The notes below the pieces were generated by a model, which did not search any database, was not told the DNA's origin, and saw only the letters and a program-made list of their open reading frames with translations. Positions 54,401-62,436 of a stretch of 64,000 nucleotides of DNA are shown here, piece by piece. Location: contig NZ_FNDW01000001.1 of assembly GCF_900099685.1 (NCBI RefSeq), forward strand, positions 1 to 64,000. Direction: 5' to 3'. Position 1 is the stretch's first letter; the number at the start of each line of letters is the position of its first letter. Origin of the DNA: Chryseobacterium taeanense (GTDB lineage Bacteria; Bacteroidota; Bacteroidia; Flavobacteriales; Weeksellaceae). A program made the translations under genes and the position numbers.

Positions 54401-54846
54401 CTTACAAATGGTGAATTGCTGTTATTGGGTGCCATTGCTGCATAGAAGGTAGTGCCTAAGCCGGCAAGGCCTTTTGATGTAATAATTTCTGCATGGTTCA
54501 GCATGGAGAATCTATAATTGGCAAAGAATTTTTTGGAACCTTTTACATACATTCCCATAGTATTCGGGATGAAAAGATCCTGCTGATCTGTAGTAATCAG
54601 AAAAGAGTTGGGAATGGTGACCTGGATAGGATTGCCTTTACTTACCTGTACTGTAGTATATAAAGTGTTGTTGTTGAAAATCTGAACATTGAAAGGAGTT
54701 GTTTCATTTGTCGAAAGATACAGGTATCCCTGCAGTCCGTTGTCTCCGACTTTAGATGCCATAGGTGCAAACCAGTGGTCTGTATCAAGCTGAGCATTAG
54801 CTAATAAGCAAAGAAAAGTACAAATGGCTAGTAGAAGTTTTTTCAT
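51481..54846 (-). CDS. T9SS type B-sorted giant adhesin-like protein 3 (first of the tandem set)
   Basis: This 1121-residue protein has a signal peptide ending ANAQ (about residue 19), then LDTDHWFAPMASKVGDNGLQGYLYLSTNETTPFNVQIFNNN and the shared IgGFc-binding-type region. The Ig-like domain is GDCYLGILLQVDNTYDGYQWFLNGNIIPGAT. A cadherin-like domain (SPPTSGTANVDPATGQITYTPNSGL) and several gliding-type repeats (NFNATLCDDNFDGIINVNFSTVTSAIV) follow. The SprB-like (SGGTPPYQYSLNGIDYQTSNVF) and type B sorting (ITPNGDGINDALNYSDL ... GTYWYLLKWTEPDTKLPVSYSGWLLIKN) domains close it. A -7-like TACATTTG box (minus, 54865-54872) precedes it. The three copies probably arose by tandem duplication. Confidence 0.88.
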   Translation of the reverse strand: MKKLLLAICTFLCLLANAQLDTDHWFAPMASKVGDNGLQGYLYLSTNETTPFNVQIFNNNTLYTTVQVSKGNPIQVTIPNSFLITTDQQDLFIPNTMGMYVKGSKKFFANYRFSMLNHAEIITSKGLAGLGTTFYAAMAPNNSNSPFVSVPIINSTIGVTATEDNTTVVVSGYNPNVVFSDGSSTPTKTFTLNKGQSYIMDALAVDSSYNLDGLLGAKITATKPISVTNGNFNGMHYPANGLSNNDILMDQAVPVDRLGKDFVVVKGNGSVASQMESALVIATENNTQLTINGVNSGIVMNEGQYYMIPSANYVNQGNGIYNMGISTNKNVYIYQFLAGVSGGNEYPTGGMNFIPPLSCFLPNKIDEIGFINRIGNQTYSTRLNIITQTGATVTLNGSPIAASNGPVPVNGNPNWVTYSIPSISGTLTVNSTKPVTAGIAAGSGAVGYGGYFAGFSSVPVISKTGDCYLGILLQVDNTYDGYQWFLNGNIIPGATSYSINPELYGAGTYTCLVTKNNCESKLTTGYDYTLCPPITTTTYNIGSCNTKVISPVFTTSTQTIVPSHTSIISPPTSGTANVDPATGQITYTPNSGLTADATDTFIYYAEGNGSPFDFEYFKVIVNIDVLQTANGSLTSCADANGNGTFALTSVSVTPDSGTTVQYFTNAALTGTPIANPAAYNGPAGTIYANVTSQYGCTKTAQITLTTTPSPSVNTGNFNATLCDDNFDGIINVNFSTVTSAIVTNPANFNVRYYLLQTDSNAGNANNLPASWSYTANTTVYVRVDALTGSCPPAFGQIDFKIGNRITLLATVANTEVCDSDINGSESVNLNYYKDLFTTNTGVTLTFHNTLANAQAGTNAISPTQTINAATTFYIRFTSATECPSTGSLTINIKTPKKSDVLKDQVVCTDQKVTLDAGPGFTSYNWSTGATSQAITVGAGNYYVDLEFNGCIYHQLVNVTTEQAPVINKIEVSGYNATVFVSGGTPPYQYSLNGIDYQTSNVFSGLSRGMHTVYVVGADRCIPVIKEFLVLNLINAITPNGDGINDALNYSDLRIKQNVSIEVVDRYGAPVYKSTDKNYIWDGKLNGRPLPTGTYWYLLKWTEPDTKLPVSYSGWLLIKNRE

Positions 54847-54988
54847 GTTTCCCTATAAAGAATGCAAATGTAAGTATTAAAGATTAATTATTCATACTAA
54901 ATCCATGTGTGAGATGTATATTTTGTTTAATAAATTGATATTTAATAAATTTTTAATGTATCATAACATCTCCTGATTGTGAAATGCA

Positions 54989-55017
54989 TAAAAAATCCCG
55001 ATGAAGCCACCGGGATC
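54989..55017 (-). terminator. Terminator after tsf
   Basis: On the minus strand ATCCCG pairs with CGGGAT around a GTGGCTTCAT loop and enters a U tract. It lies 25 bases past the tsf stop. Confidence 0.8.
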
Positions 55018-55041
55018 TTTTATTTTAAATCAGGAAAAGGA

Positions 55042-55866
55042 TTATAAGCTTACTCTTACAAATCCTGTTACTTTAAGATCAGCGTTTACAGATTTTACAT
55101 AATCAGCCACTGACATACTTCCGTCTTTAATGAAAGACTGGTGTACTAAAGTGTTGTCTTTGTAGAATCTCTGCATTTTTCCTTTAAGAATATTGTCGAT
55201 AATGTTTTCAGGTTTCCCTTCTTTAGTAAGAAGTTCTCTTTCGATCTCTAATTCTTTGTCGATAGTTGCCTGAGAAACAGCAGTTTCGTCAAGAGCGATT
55301 GGGTTCATGGCAGCAACCTGCATAGAAACGGCTTTAGCAGCTTCAGAAGCGCCTTCTACATTAGCAGAAAGTGCTGTGATAGCAGCGATTTTGTTTCCTG
55401 CGTGGATGTAAGCTCCCAAGAAAGGACCTTCAATTCTTTCGAATGCTCCGATCTCGATTTTTTCACCGATAACACCTGTTTGCTCAATTAATTTTTCAGC
55501 AACAGTGATTCCGTGGAAATCGGTAGCTAATAATTCTTCTTTAGTAGCTGCAAAAATCGCCATTTCAGCCAATTCATAAGCTAGCTCGATGAAAGCTTCG
55601 TTTTTACCCACGAAGTCAGTCTCACAGTTTAAAGAGATAATAGCACCTAACGTATTATCTTCGTTTACTCTAGCGATTACTGCGCCTTCAGTAGACTCTC
55701 TGTCAGCTCTGTTAGCAGCAACTTTCTGTCCTTTTTTTCTAAGGATATCTACCGCTTTTTCGAAATCTCCTTCAGCTTCTACTAAAGCTTTTTTGCAGTC
55801 CATCATACCTGCACCTGTTTGGTTTCTCAATTTTGCTACGTCTGCAGCAGCTGGTGTATAAGACAT
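55042..55866 (-). CDS. tsf: Translation elongation factor Ts
   Basis: This 274-residue nucleotide-exchange factor for EF-Tu starts YTPAAADVAKLRNQTGAGMMDCKKALVEAEGDFEKAVDILRKKG, the EF-Ts UBA-like signature. The CETDFVGKNEAFIELA motif follows in the core domain, and a C-terminal KDNTLVHQSFIKDGSMSVADYVK block. It has its own promoter (55929-55936) and terminator and is therefore monocistronic, about 23 kb away from rpsB, with which tsf is usually paired in other bacteria. Confidence 0.97.
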   Translation of the reverse strand: MSYTPAAADVAKLRNQTGAGMMDCKKALVEAEGDFEKAVDILRKKGQKVAANRADRESTEGAVIARVNEDNTLGAIISLNCETDFVGKNEAFIELAYELAEMAIFAATKEELLATDFHGITVAEKLIEQTGVIGEKIEIGAFERIEGPFLGAYIHAGNKIAAITALSANVEGASEAAKAVSMQVAAMNPIALDETAVSQATIDKELEIERELLTKEGKPENIIDNILKGKMQRFYKDNTLVHQSFIKDGSMSVADYVKSVNADLKVTGFVRVSL

Positions 55867-55928
55867 AATATCTATTATTTTTTTTATTTAAGATTAGTAT
55901 TAATTTTTAGCTTAATTTTAAAGCGATG

Positions 55929-55936
55929 CAAAGATA
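55929..55936 (-). promoter_or_regulatory. Promoter -7 box of tsf
   Basis: The minus strand reads TATCTTTG, an exact TAnnTTTG match about 60 bases before the tsf start. The -33 element is degenerate. Confidence 0.5.
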
Positions 55937-56011
55937 ATGATTTTAATGATAAACTAAAAAATGACTTTTTGCGTTATTTACATATTTAATAAATTTTTAA
56001 ATGTTTACTTA

Positions 56012-56716
56012 ATGAAGAAAATATTTCTCCTTATATTTTTATGCATATTTACCCTTGGTTTTTCGCAAAAAAAGAAAAAAGCTAAAACAAAAGCTATTGT
56101 AGAGAAGGAAACCGTGATTATCTATACGGAAAGCGATGCGGAAGCAACTGCTGAAGCCAGAGTGGTTGCGGGATTTCTGAAGCAAAATCCCGGTCATGCC
56201 AAAACAGATTATTTTAAAAGAAAACTGATGCAGATCGTTATGGCAAGCAATTCTCCTGAAGCCAAACCTACAATAAAATCCGTGAGTGAAGAAAAGATTA
56301 AGCAAATGGTATTAGAAAGCAACAGCTTAAATAATTCTAAAACAATTGCCGCAAACACAGGCTCTTCAAAAGCTGAAAGAACTGTAAATTACGCAAGTGT
56401 GGGCAGTTCAGGTAAAAAGTCGTCAGGGCCAAGCGAGAAGAATAAAAAGACGGCAGCTATGTTGACGCATCTTTTTAACGATGATCCTATGGATAAGGAG
56501 GCTTACATTAATATCAAAAACAGATCTAAATGTAATCTGATCGTGAAAATTAACGGTAAAAAATATTATAACTTAGACGTTCCTGCCAACGGGCAAAATT
56601 TTCTGCTGGTAGAGAAAGGAGAATATATTCTTACCACAATGGTTTGTGATGCAAAATATTCTTCATTAAAGAAGATCAACAAAGATATTGAGATCGAGCT
56701 AAATCTCCGTGATTAG
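56012..56716 (+). CDS. Exported protein, paralogue family member 3
   Basis: This 234-residue protein starts at ATG 56012 (KKIFLLIFLCIFTLGFSQKKKKAK), where a signal peptide ends at FSQ. The region upstream of that ATG is an AT-rich leader and was not included. The N-terminal helical module (VVAGFLKQNPGHAKTDYFKRKLMQIVM) and C-terminal domain (EAYINIKNRSKCNLIVKINGKKYYNLDVPANGQNFLLVEKGEYILTTMVCDAKYSSLKKI) match the products of 41065 and 42608. Both conserved cysteines are kept. A lysine-rich stretch just after the signal peptide is distinctive. Function is unknown. Confidence 0.75.
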   Translation: MKKIFLLIFLCIFTLGFSQKKKKAKTKAIVEKETVIIYTESDAEATAEARVVAGFLKQNPGHAKTDYFKRKLMQIVMASNSPEAKPTIKSVSEEKIKQMVLESNSLNNSKTIAANTGSSKAERTVNYASVGSSGKKSSGPSEKNKKTAAMLTHLFNDDPMDKEAYINIKNRSKCNLIVKINGKKYYNLDVPANGQNFLLVEKGEYILTTMVCDAKYSSLKKINKDIEIELNLRD

Positions 56717-56736
56717 CAATTTTTTATATGAAACAA

Positions 56737-56772
56737 AAACGGCTAAGAAGAATCTCAGCCGTTTATTTTTTT
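56737..56772. terminator. Bidirectional terminator between paralogue 3 and accA
   Basis: AAACGGCT pairs with AGCCGTTT, with a second short GA/TC pairing in the loop, and U-rich sequence on the plus strand. It lies between convergent genes. Confidence 0.75.
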
Positions 56773-57727
56773 ATCCTTTAAATTGCCCCATTGCAATAAA
56801 CTTTTCCTGTCTTTGGGTTTCAAGTTCCTGCCCTGTGAATTTTGAGAAGGCTTTAATATTCTGTAAAATAGAAGTCTTCAAATTGTGAAAGGCTGCTGCC
56901 GGATCATAATGTGCTCCGCCAAGAGGTTCTTCTATAATACCGTCGATGAATTTTTCTCTTAATGCATCTTTTGGAGTAAGATTTAATGCATTGGCTGCAT
57001 CTTCTTTATGATCCCAGTTTCTCCAAAGAATTGATGAGCAGCTTTCCGGAGCAATCACAGTGTACCATGTATTTTCAAGCATATATACTTTATTTCCTAC
57101 ACCGATACCTAATGCACCTCCACTGGCACCCTCACCGATAATATAAGTGAAAATTGGAGTTTTAAGTTGTACCATTTCAAAAATATTTCTTGCAATAGCC
57201 TCTCCCTGACCTCTCTCTTCAGCTTCAAGACCCGGATAAGCTCCCGGTGTATCTACCAACGTTACTACAGGAATCTGAAACTTTTCAGCAAGCTTCATTA
57301 ATCGTAATGCCTTTCTGTATCCTTCCGGATTTGGCATTCCGAATCTTCTGTGCTGTCTTTCCTTGGTGGTACGTCCTTTCTGAGTTCCTATAATCATTAC
57401 TTTCTGACCGTCTAATGTCGCCAGACCGCCAATCATAGCAGGATCGTCTGCGAAATTTCTGTCTCCGTGAAGCTCAAGGAAACTTCCTTTGTCTACCATT
57501 CCGTTGATATAATCGATGGTGTAAGGACGATCAGGATGACGAGATAGTTGTACTCTTTGCCAAGGAGTAAGATTAGAATAGATTTCTTTTTTCTTATCTA
57601 TAATCTTATCCTCTATCTGGCTACATGCTAATTTTACATCAACACCACTTTCTTCTCCCACTAAAGAACAGGTTTGGTACTGATCCATTAAGTCTTTGAT
57701 AGGAAGTTCGAAACTTAAATATTCCAT
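56771..57727 (-). CDS. accA: Acetyl-CoA carboxylase carboxyltransferase subunit alpha
   Basis: This 318-residue subunit of the carboxyltransferase half of acetyl-CoA carboxylase forms malonyl-CoA for fatty acid synthesis with AccD, AccB and AccC. Recognised blocks are [14 protein letters not shown] near the N-terminus, [109 protein letters not shown] and [38 protein letters not shown]. Length and order fit AccA. It follows gltX by 48 bases on the same strand; a CAAATTTA box (57751-57758) could be its own promoter. Confidence 0.97.
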   Translation of the reverse strand: MEYLSFELPIKDLMDQYQTCSLVGEESGVDVKLACSQIEDKIIDKKKEIYSNLTPWQRVQLSRHPDRPYTIDYINGMVDKGSFLELHGDRNFADDPAMIGGLATLDGQKVMIIGTQKGRTTKERQHRRFGMPNPEGYRKALRLMKLAEKFQIPVVTLVDTPGAYPGLEAEERGQGEAIARNIFEMVQLKTPIFTYIIGEGASGGALGIGVGNKVYMLENTWYTVIAPESCSSILWRNWDHKEDAANALNLTPKDALREKFIDGIIEEPLGGAHYDPAAAFHNLKTSILQNIKAFSKFTGQELETQRQEKFIAMGQFKG

Positions 57728-57775
57728 TTCTTGAAGTAAATTAAATCTTTCAAATTTATGAAAAATTATATGAAT

Positions 57776-59281
57776 CTATTTAAAATTATTGATCGCATTG
57801 TTTATTCTGGAGATAGTTTCCTCTTTTCCAAGAAGTTCCATGATATCTGGAACGTCTGGTCCTTTCAATTCTCCCACCAATGCCAAGCGTAATGGCATCA
57901 TCACTTTCCCCATTCCCAAGCCTTTGCTTTCTGCGAAATCATGAACTACATTTTTTATATTTTCAGCTGTAAAATCTATTCCTTCTAAATTTGAAGCAAG
58001 CTCTCCTAAAACAGCAGATGTTTCATCATTCCATGCTTTTTTTGAGGCTTTTTCATCATAAGATACTGGAGCTTCGAAGAAAAACTTTCCATTTTCATAG
58101 ATGTCTTTCGGGAAAGTAGCTCTTTCTTTCATGAGATGAATGACCTTTAATAGTTTATCATCAGAAAGCGCTATATTCAAATCTGACTTTTTTAAAATTT
58201 CAAGCAATTCTTCATCGGATTTTTGCTGAATATATTGATGGTTGAACCATTCCGCCTTTTCTTTACTGAATCTCGCTCCGGCTTTATGAACTTTATTTAA
58301 ATCAAATTCTTTTGCCATTTCGTCCAGCGATAGAATTTCTTTGTCATCTGCGGGCGACCAGCCTAAAAGAGCAACCATATTAATGAATGCTTCCGGAAGA
58401 TAACCACTTTCTCTATATCCTTTAGAAACATTTCCTGTTACAGGATCGGTGAAATTTAATGGAAATACAGGGAATCCGAATTTATCACCGTCTCTTTTGC
58501 TTAGTTTTCCTTTTCCTTCAGGCTTTAAAATCAATGAAAGATGTGCAAACTGAGGAGCTTCCCAGCCCATTGCTTCATAGAGCAAAGTATGCAACCCCAA
58601 AGAAGGTAGCCACTCTTCACCACGGATTACATGTGAAATTTCCATTTCATGATCGTCGATAATATTGGCAAAATGATACGTTGGCATCCCATCGTTTTTC
58701 ACTAAAACTTTATCATCCAAAGTATTGGTATTTACGGAGAACTTTCCACGGATAATGTCTTCAAGATTAAGTGTTCTGTCAACCGGCATTCTGAACCTTA
58801 CCACATAAGGTGTTTTTTCATCAAGCAATTTCTGAACTTCCTCTTCAGAAAGAGCAATGCTGTTTTTTAAACGGTTTCTTGTTTTGTTGTCATAGGAAAA
58901 AACATCTCCTTTTGCTTCGTATTCAGCACGGATTGCGTCCAGCTCTTCAGCCGTATCGAAAGCGATATAAGCATAATTTGTTTTTAGAATCTGCTCTGTA
59001 TATCTGTCGTAAATATCTCTTCTTTCGGATTGTCTGTAAGGAGCAAATTTCCCTCCTTTCTTGGGGCTTTCATCGGCTATGATTCCGCACCATTCAAGGG
59101 CTTCTTCGATGTATTCTTCCGCACCCTCCACATATCTTGCGGTATCGGTATCTTCAATTCTCAATACAAACTCTCCACCCTGATTTTTAGCAAAAAGATA
59201 GTCATATAATGCAGTTCTTACGCCTCCCAAATGTAAAGGTCCGGTAGGACTTGGAGCAAAACGTACTCTTACTTTCCCCAT
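57776..59281 (-). CDS. gltX: Glutamate--tRNA ligase
   Basis: This 501-residue class I aminoacyl-tRNA synthetase has the HIGH-type motif FAPSPTGPLHLGGVRTALYDYLFAK (about 7-31). The insertion domain contains LDDKVLVKNDGMPTYHFANIIDDHEMEISHVIRGEEWLPS, the KMSKS-type loop is GKGKLSKRDGDKFGFPVFPL (near 260), and an anticodon-binding helical C-terminal half completes it. In many Bacteroidota it charges tRNA-Glu only or also tRNA-Gln depending on GatCAB; that cannot be decided here. A -7-like TAAATTTG box (minus, 59301-59308) is upstream. Confidence 0.97.
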   Translation of the reverse strand: MGKVRVRFAPSPTGPLHLGGVRTALYDYLFAKNQGGEFVLRIEDTDTARYVEGAEEYIEEALEWCGIIADESPKKGGKFAPYRQSERRDIYDRYTEQILKTNYAYIAFDTAEELDAIRAEYEAKGDVFSYDNKTRNRLKNSIALSEEEVQKLLDEKTPYVVRFRMPVDRTLNLEDIIRGKFSVNTNTLDDKVLVKNDGMPTYHFANIIDDHEMEISHVIRGEEWLPSLGLHTLLYEAMGWEAPQFAHLSLILKPEGKGKLSKRDGDKFGFPVFPLNFTDPVTGNVSKGYRESGYLPEAFINMVALLGWSPADDKEILSLDEMAKEFDLNKVHKAGARFSKEKAEWFNHQYIQQKSDEELLEILKKSDLNIALSDDKLLKVIHLMKERATFPKDIYENGKFFFEAPVSYDEKASKKAWNDETSAVLGELASNLEGIDFTAENIKNVVHDFAESKGLGMGKVMMPLRLALVGELKGPDVPDIMELLGKEETISRINNAINNFK

Positions 59282-59351
59282 TTCAATTAAAATTTTGATG
59301 CAAATTTACTTAAAATTATATGTTTTTAAGAATGTTTAATGGAATGGTTGC

Positions 59352-59381
59352 TTGGTTTCTTGATCTGAATATTTACTTTTG
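59352..59381 (+). promoter_or_regulatory. Promoter of the cupin gene
   Basis: TTGG (59352-59355) and TACTTTTG (59374-59381) are separated by 18 bases, and the -7 box ends 23 bases before the ATG. It is divergent from gltX. Confidence 0.65.
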
Positions 59382-59404
59382 TATAATATAAAAAGCATTA
59401 AATT

Positions 59405-59749
59405 ATGTTAGAAATAGGGGAAAGACCTTGGGGCAAATATTATGTTTTGGCAGATGAACCCAATTACAAACTAAAAAGAATTGAAGTAAATCCGGGGCAG
59501 AAGCTTTCTTATCAATATCATCATAAAAGACAGGAACAATGGACGATTATTGAAGGTGATGCAACAGTTGTTCTTGATGATAAAGAAATCGGCTTAAAAT
59601 ATGGCGAAAGTATTTTTATCCCGCTTGGTGCCAAACACAGAATGATGAATCTTTCCGATAAGCCTGTCGTTTTTATTGAAGTGCAGACAGGGACTTATTT
59701 TGGGGAAGATGATATCGTAAGAATTGAGGATGAGTATAATAGAGAATAA
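59405..59749 (+). CDS. Cupin protein, mannose-6-phosphate isomerase type II C-terminal-like
   Basis: This 114-residue single-domain cupin begins EIGERPWGKYYVLADEPNYKLKRIEVNPGQKLSYQYHHKRQEQWTIIEGDATVVLDDKEIGLKYGESIFIPLGAKHRMMNLSDKPVVFIEVQTGTYFGEDDIVRIEDEYNRE. The PWG start, SYQYHHKR (metal-binding His pair), EQWTIIEG and GEDDIVRIED blocks match the C-terminal cupin of bifunctional ManC/type II phosphomannose isomerases. The nucleotidyltransferase half is absent, so only isomerase or an accessory role is possible. It stands beside the glycan cluster but is transcribed the other way. Confidence 0.85.
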   Translation: MLEIGERPWGKYYVLADEPNYKLKRIEVNPGQKLSYQYHHKRQEQWTIIEGDATVVLDDKEIGLKYGESIFIPLGAKHRMMNLSDKPVVFIEVQTGTYFGEDDIVRIEDEYNRE

Positions 59750-59763
59750 TCATTAGCAAATAT

Positions 59764-59801
59764 AAAAATGGCTGTCCGGGATTGCGACAGCCATTTATTT
59801 T
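59764..59801. terminator. Bidirectional terminator between the cupin and glycosyltransferase genes
   Basis: AAAATGGCTGTC pairs with GACAGCCATTT around a CGGGATTGC loop, with A-rich left and U-rich right flanks. It lies between convergent genes and its last bases touch the stop of the gene at 59800. Confidence 0.85.
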
Positions 59802-60678
59802 ACTTTTGTTTTTTCAAACCGAATATTTTTAAAATCTTTTCAATTTTATATTTCATTGTTCTTTTATAGCCCAGAAGCTTAATCCTTTCCATTAGATGAA
59901 AATTTTCATTCATCGTATTAAGAAGATTTTGTCGAAAAAATTCTCTCAATATATCTTTGTCGGCAATAATTTCTTCAAGCTTTTTGATCGCCTTGGTTTT
60001 ATTTTCATACATGAAAAACTCGTTATTAGTCATCCCTGCAGAACTCATGCGGTAGGCGAGTAGATATTCTTTAACGAAATATGTTTTCGGATGATTTTCA
60101 TACACCTGTAGCCAGAAAATCCAATCTTCTTTTGCTTTAAGATCTTCACTGAATCTGTATTTTTCTATAATGTCTCGTGAAAAAAGAGCACAGTGAATAG
60201 GGATAGAAAACGTGTTGTCCCATTTCAGAAGAATATCTTTCTGATTAAAGTACCGATCCTCTAGTGTGCAGTGAGGCGGAAGATCTGTTTTTGTCTGATT
60301 GTCAAAACGCTGAAAGTCGGTAATAATAACAGTATTATTGATCGGCTGATTAATTTGTTTTAAAGATTTTTCAAACTTTTCTTTATATAAAAAATCATCA
60401 CAATCCAGAAACTGTATAAAATCTCCGGTTATATTCTGTATGCCTTTATTTCTTGCAGAGCTAAGACCGCCATTCTGCTTTTTAATGTATTTTATTCTGC
60501 TGTCTTTTTTCTGCCATTCCAAAGCTTTTTCTTCGGTGTTATCTGTGCTACCGTCATTTACAAGAATACATTCCCAGTTTTCATGAGTCTGATTTAGCAG
60601 TGAATTGATGCAGTCGTCTAAAAAGTCTGCCTGATTGTAGCAGGGAACAATAACGGAGATTTTCAAAGAGCTGTTCAT
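59800..60678 (-). CDS. GT2-family glycosyltransferase 1
   Basis: This 292-residue glycosyltransferase of the GT-A fold has SVIVPCYNQADFLDDCINSLLNQTHENWECILVNDGSTDNT (nucleotide-sugar entry and NDGSTD, about 9-48). QNGGLSSARNKGI follows, then DFIQFLDCDDFLYKEKFEKSL, the DxD metal site (about 95-98). The C-terminal part has LAYRMSSAGMTNNEFF, typical of family 2 enzymes in capsule or LPS clusters. Donor and acceptor are unknown. It is the last gene of a unit (glf, GT90-like, GT2, GT2) and is preceded by the other GT2 gene at a 9-base gap. Confidence 0.9.
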   Translation of the reverse strand: MNSSLKISVIVPCYNQADFLDDCINSLLNQTHENWECILVNDGSTDNTEEKALEWQKKDSRIKYIKKQNGGLSSARNKGIQNITGDFIQFLDCDDFLYKEKFEKSLKQINQPINNTVIITDFQRFDNQTKTDLPPHCTLEDRYFNQKDILLKWDNTFSIPIHCALFSRDIIEKYRFSEDLKAKEDWIFWLQVYENHPKTYFVKEYLLAYRMSSAGMTNNEFFMYENKTKAIKKLEEIIADKDILREFFRQNLLNTMNENFHLMERIKLLGYKRTMKYKIEKILKIFGLKKQK

Positions 60679-60687
60679 TTTTTCTGA

Positions 60688-61587
60688 TTATTTATTTTTA
60701 TAGATTTTCTTTCCGTCTCTTATTCCTTTAATCATTTTTCCTATCAAAAGTTTTTTCTCTGAAAAAGAATACTCTTTTCCTTTCAGGACGGTCATGATTT
60801 TTGAAAAACAGTCTTTATAAAGATTTTTGTAAAACATGGAACTGAAACTCCCCGGAAAATAAGATTTAATATTTTTTCTCAGTATAAATAAGTTTCGGTA
60901 TTCATAATAAGCCTGCAAAGGACGGATTTTGTGAGAAACAACCGTTCTCTTACGGTACATGACCGCTTTTTTCGTGTACAGCACATTCGTGTAAAGGTTG
61001 GCCAGAATTCCGTATTCCGTATCGTCTCCTGCAATAAAATATTCTGTTTTCGGAAAGCCTATTTTTTCTACAACATCTCTGTGGATCAGCATACCCTCAA
61101 AACATGCTGTATTAACGTAGCAATAATCTTTATTTTCCAGAGAAATGTTATGATGGATAATTGGCATACAGGTTCTGTGGTCAAAATAATGTTCCCATTT
61201 AAAAACTTCATTATTATCACTGAAGATCCTAAGCGGATGCATACATTTTGATTTTTCTTTAAATTGTAAAAGATTTTCCAGACAATTCGTAAACGGTTCT
61301 ACATCGTCATCCATTACCCAGATCCAGCCATAGCCATATTCGTATGCTTTTTTAATACCCGTATGAAATCCTCCTGCGCCACCCAGATTTTCCTGGGTAA
61401 TAATCTCTATCTGTGGAAGATTAAGCGTCTTAAGGTATTCACCTGTACCGTCTGTAGATCCGTTGTTGATAATAATGATCTTGTCAATAGGATAGGACTG
61501 GTTAAGAATGCCTTGTAAACACTGTTTTAAAAGTTCGAGCCTGTTGTAAGTAACGACTACGGTGCAAATGGTGTCAGAATTATTCAT
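60688..61587 (-). CDS. GT2-family glycosyltransferase 2
   Basis: This 299-residue enzyme has the fold and motif order of the rhamnosyl/galactofuranosyl-type GT2 enzymes: CTVVVTYNRLELLKQCLQGILNQSYPIDKIIIINNGSTDGTGEYLKTLNLPQIEIITQENLGGAGGFHTGIKKAYEYGYGWIWVMDDDVEPFTNCLENLLQFKE. The DDD site lies near 93-95, and the GGAGGFHTG segment is characteristic of the galactofuranosyltransferase-like subgroup. As glf (UDP-galactopyranose mutase) is upstream in the same operon, a Galf transferase role is plausible; this is inference. Its start overlaps the GT90-like stop by 4 bases. Confidence 0.9.
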   Translation of the reverse strand: MNNSDTICTVVVTYNRLELLKQCLQGILNQSYPIDKIIIINNGSTDGTGEYLKTLNLPQIEIITQENLGGAGGFHTGIKKAYEYGYGWIWVMDDDVEPFTNCLENLLQFKEKSKCMHPLRIFSDNNEVFKWEHYFDHRTCMPIIHHNISLENKDYCYVNTACFEGMLIHRDVVEKIGFPKTEYFIAGDDTEYGILANLYTNVLYTKKAVMYRKRTVVSHKIRPLQAYYEYRNLFILRKNIKSYFPGSFSSMFYKNLYKDCFSKIMTVLKGKEYSFSEKKLLIGKMIKGIRDGKKIYKNK

Positions 61588-62435
61588 AAGCCAGAAATTA
61601 ATTTTTGTATTCTTGCTACGGCTTTTTCATACCGGAGATTTTCAACAGCAAAATTATACGCATTTTGTGTAATATTATCATAATAATTTTCTCCCTGGCT
61701 TTCCGTGAATTCTATCTGTTGAATCAGGTCGGAAAGATCATTTTTTACGGGAATAAAATGTTTGTATGGTTCCAGCTCAAAATGGTAATAAGATTTCCAT
61801 TGCCTTTCCTGGATAAAGAGAAGTCTTTTGGTAAATAAAAGCATTTTAATTCTTCCACTGTAGCCTCTTCCTTCAATATCGATAAGATATTTGTATTTTG
61901 TGTGGTCTTTCAATGAGATGTAAGGGATATCCTTTTTACCGTCAACAACCTGATCCACACAAGTGTCATATGCTTCAATAAGATCCGGAAATTTTTCAGA
62001 ATACTGTATGATTTTTTCCCTGATGATATTGGTCTGAACATTACCAATCCACAACATTCGTTTATAATCATAGGGCTGTTTGGCTGCTTCAGAAATTTCT
62101 GAGACTGTGTTTCCAAAATTCGTGATACCTGCCTGTTTCCAGTGGTCGAAAATGAAATCAGGAAAAACAAAATCAAGATCTTCCTTTCTTTCGCAGCAAT
62201 AATAAAAATCACCTTTTACAGGTTTTTTTACAGGAAAATCGCCTGTATGCAGGCTGAAAATAATTTCTTTTTCCGGAACTCCCATTGCAATCGCATCCAG
62301 AATCTGCTTCAGAGAAGATTCTGCCCTTGTCTGGAAAGAATTATGATTTTCTGCAAGTGCAATCTGCCCGTTCCGTATCGTTATATTTAATAATTCTTTT
62401 ACCTGTTCTTGTGTTTTCTTTTTTTTAAACCACAT
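61584..62435 (-). CDS. GT90/CAP10-like glycosyltransferase
   Basis: The protein has about 283 residues, starting at ATG 62435, one base after the glf stop (TAAGATG). It contains SSLKQILDAIAMGVPEKEIIFSLHTGDFPVKK and PDFIFDHWKQAGITNFG. In the C-terminal half come YKYLIDIEGRGYSGRIKMLLFTKRLLFIQERQWKSYYHFELEPYKHFIPVKNDLSDLIQQI, the CAP10/GT90 signature in which D-EG and a conserved YYH..L.PYKH..PV block occur. Such enzymes transfer xylose, glucose or other sugars to LPS, O-antigen or capsule; the donor here is unknown. A longer start at 62474 would overlap glf by 38 bases and is less likely. Confidence 0.82.
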   Translation of the reverse strand: MWFKKKKTQEQVKELLNITIRNGQIALAENHNSFQTRAESSLKQILDAIAMGVPEKEIIFSLHTGDFPVKKPVKGDFYYCCERKEDLDFVFPDFIFDHWKQAGITNFGNTVSEISEAAKQPYDYKRMLWIGNVQTNIIREKIIQYSEKFPDLIEAYDTCVDQVVDGKKDIPYISLKDHTKYKYLIDIEGRGYSGRIKMLLFTKRLLFIQERQWKSYYHFELEPYKHFIPVKNDLSDLIQQIEFTESQGENYYDNITQNAYNFAVENLRYEKAVARIQKLISGL

Positions 62436-62436
62436 C

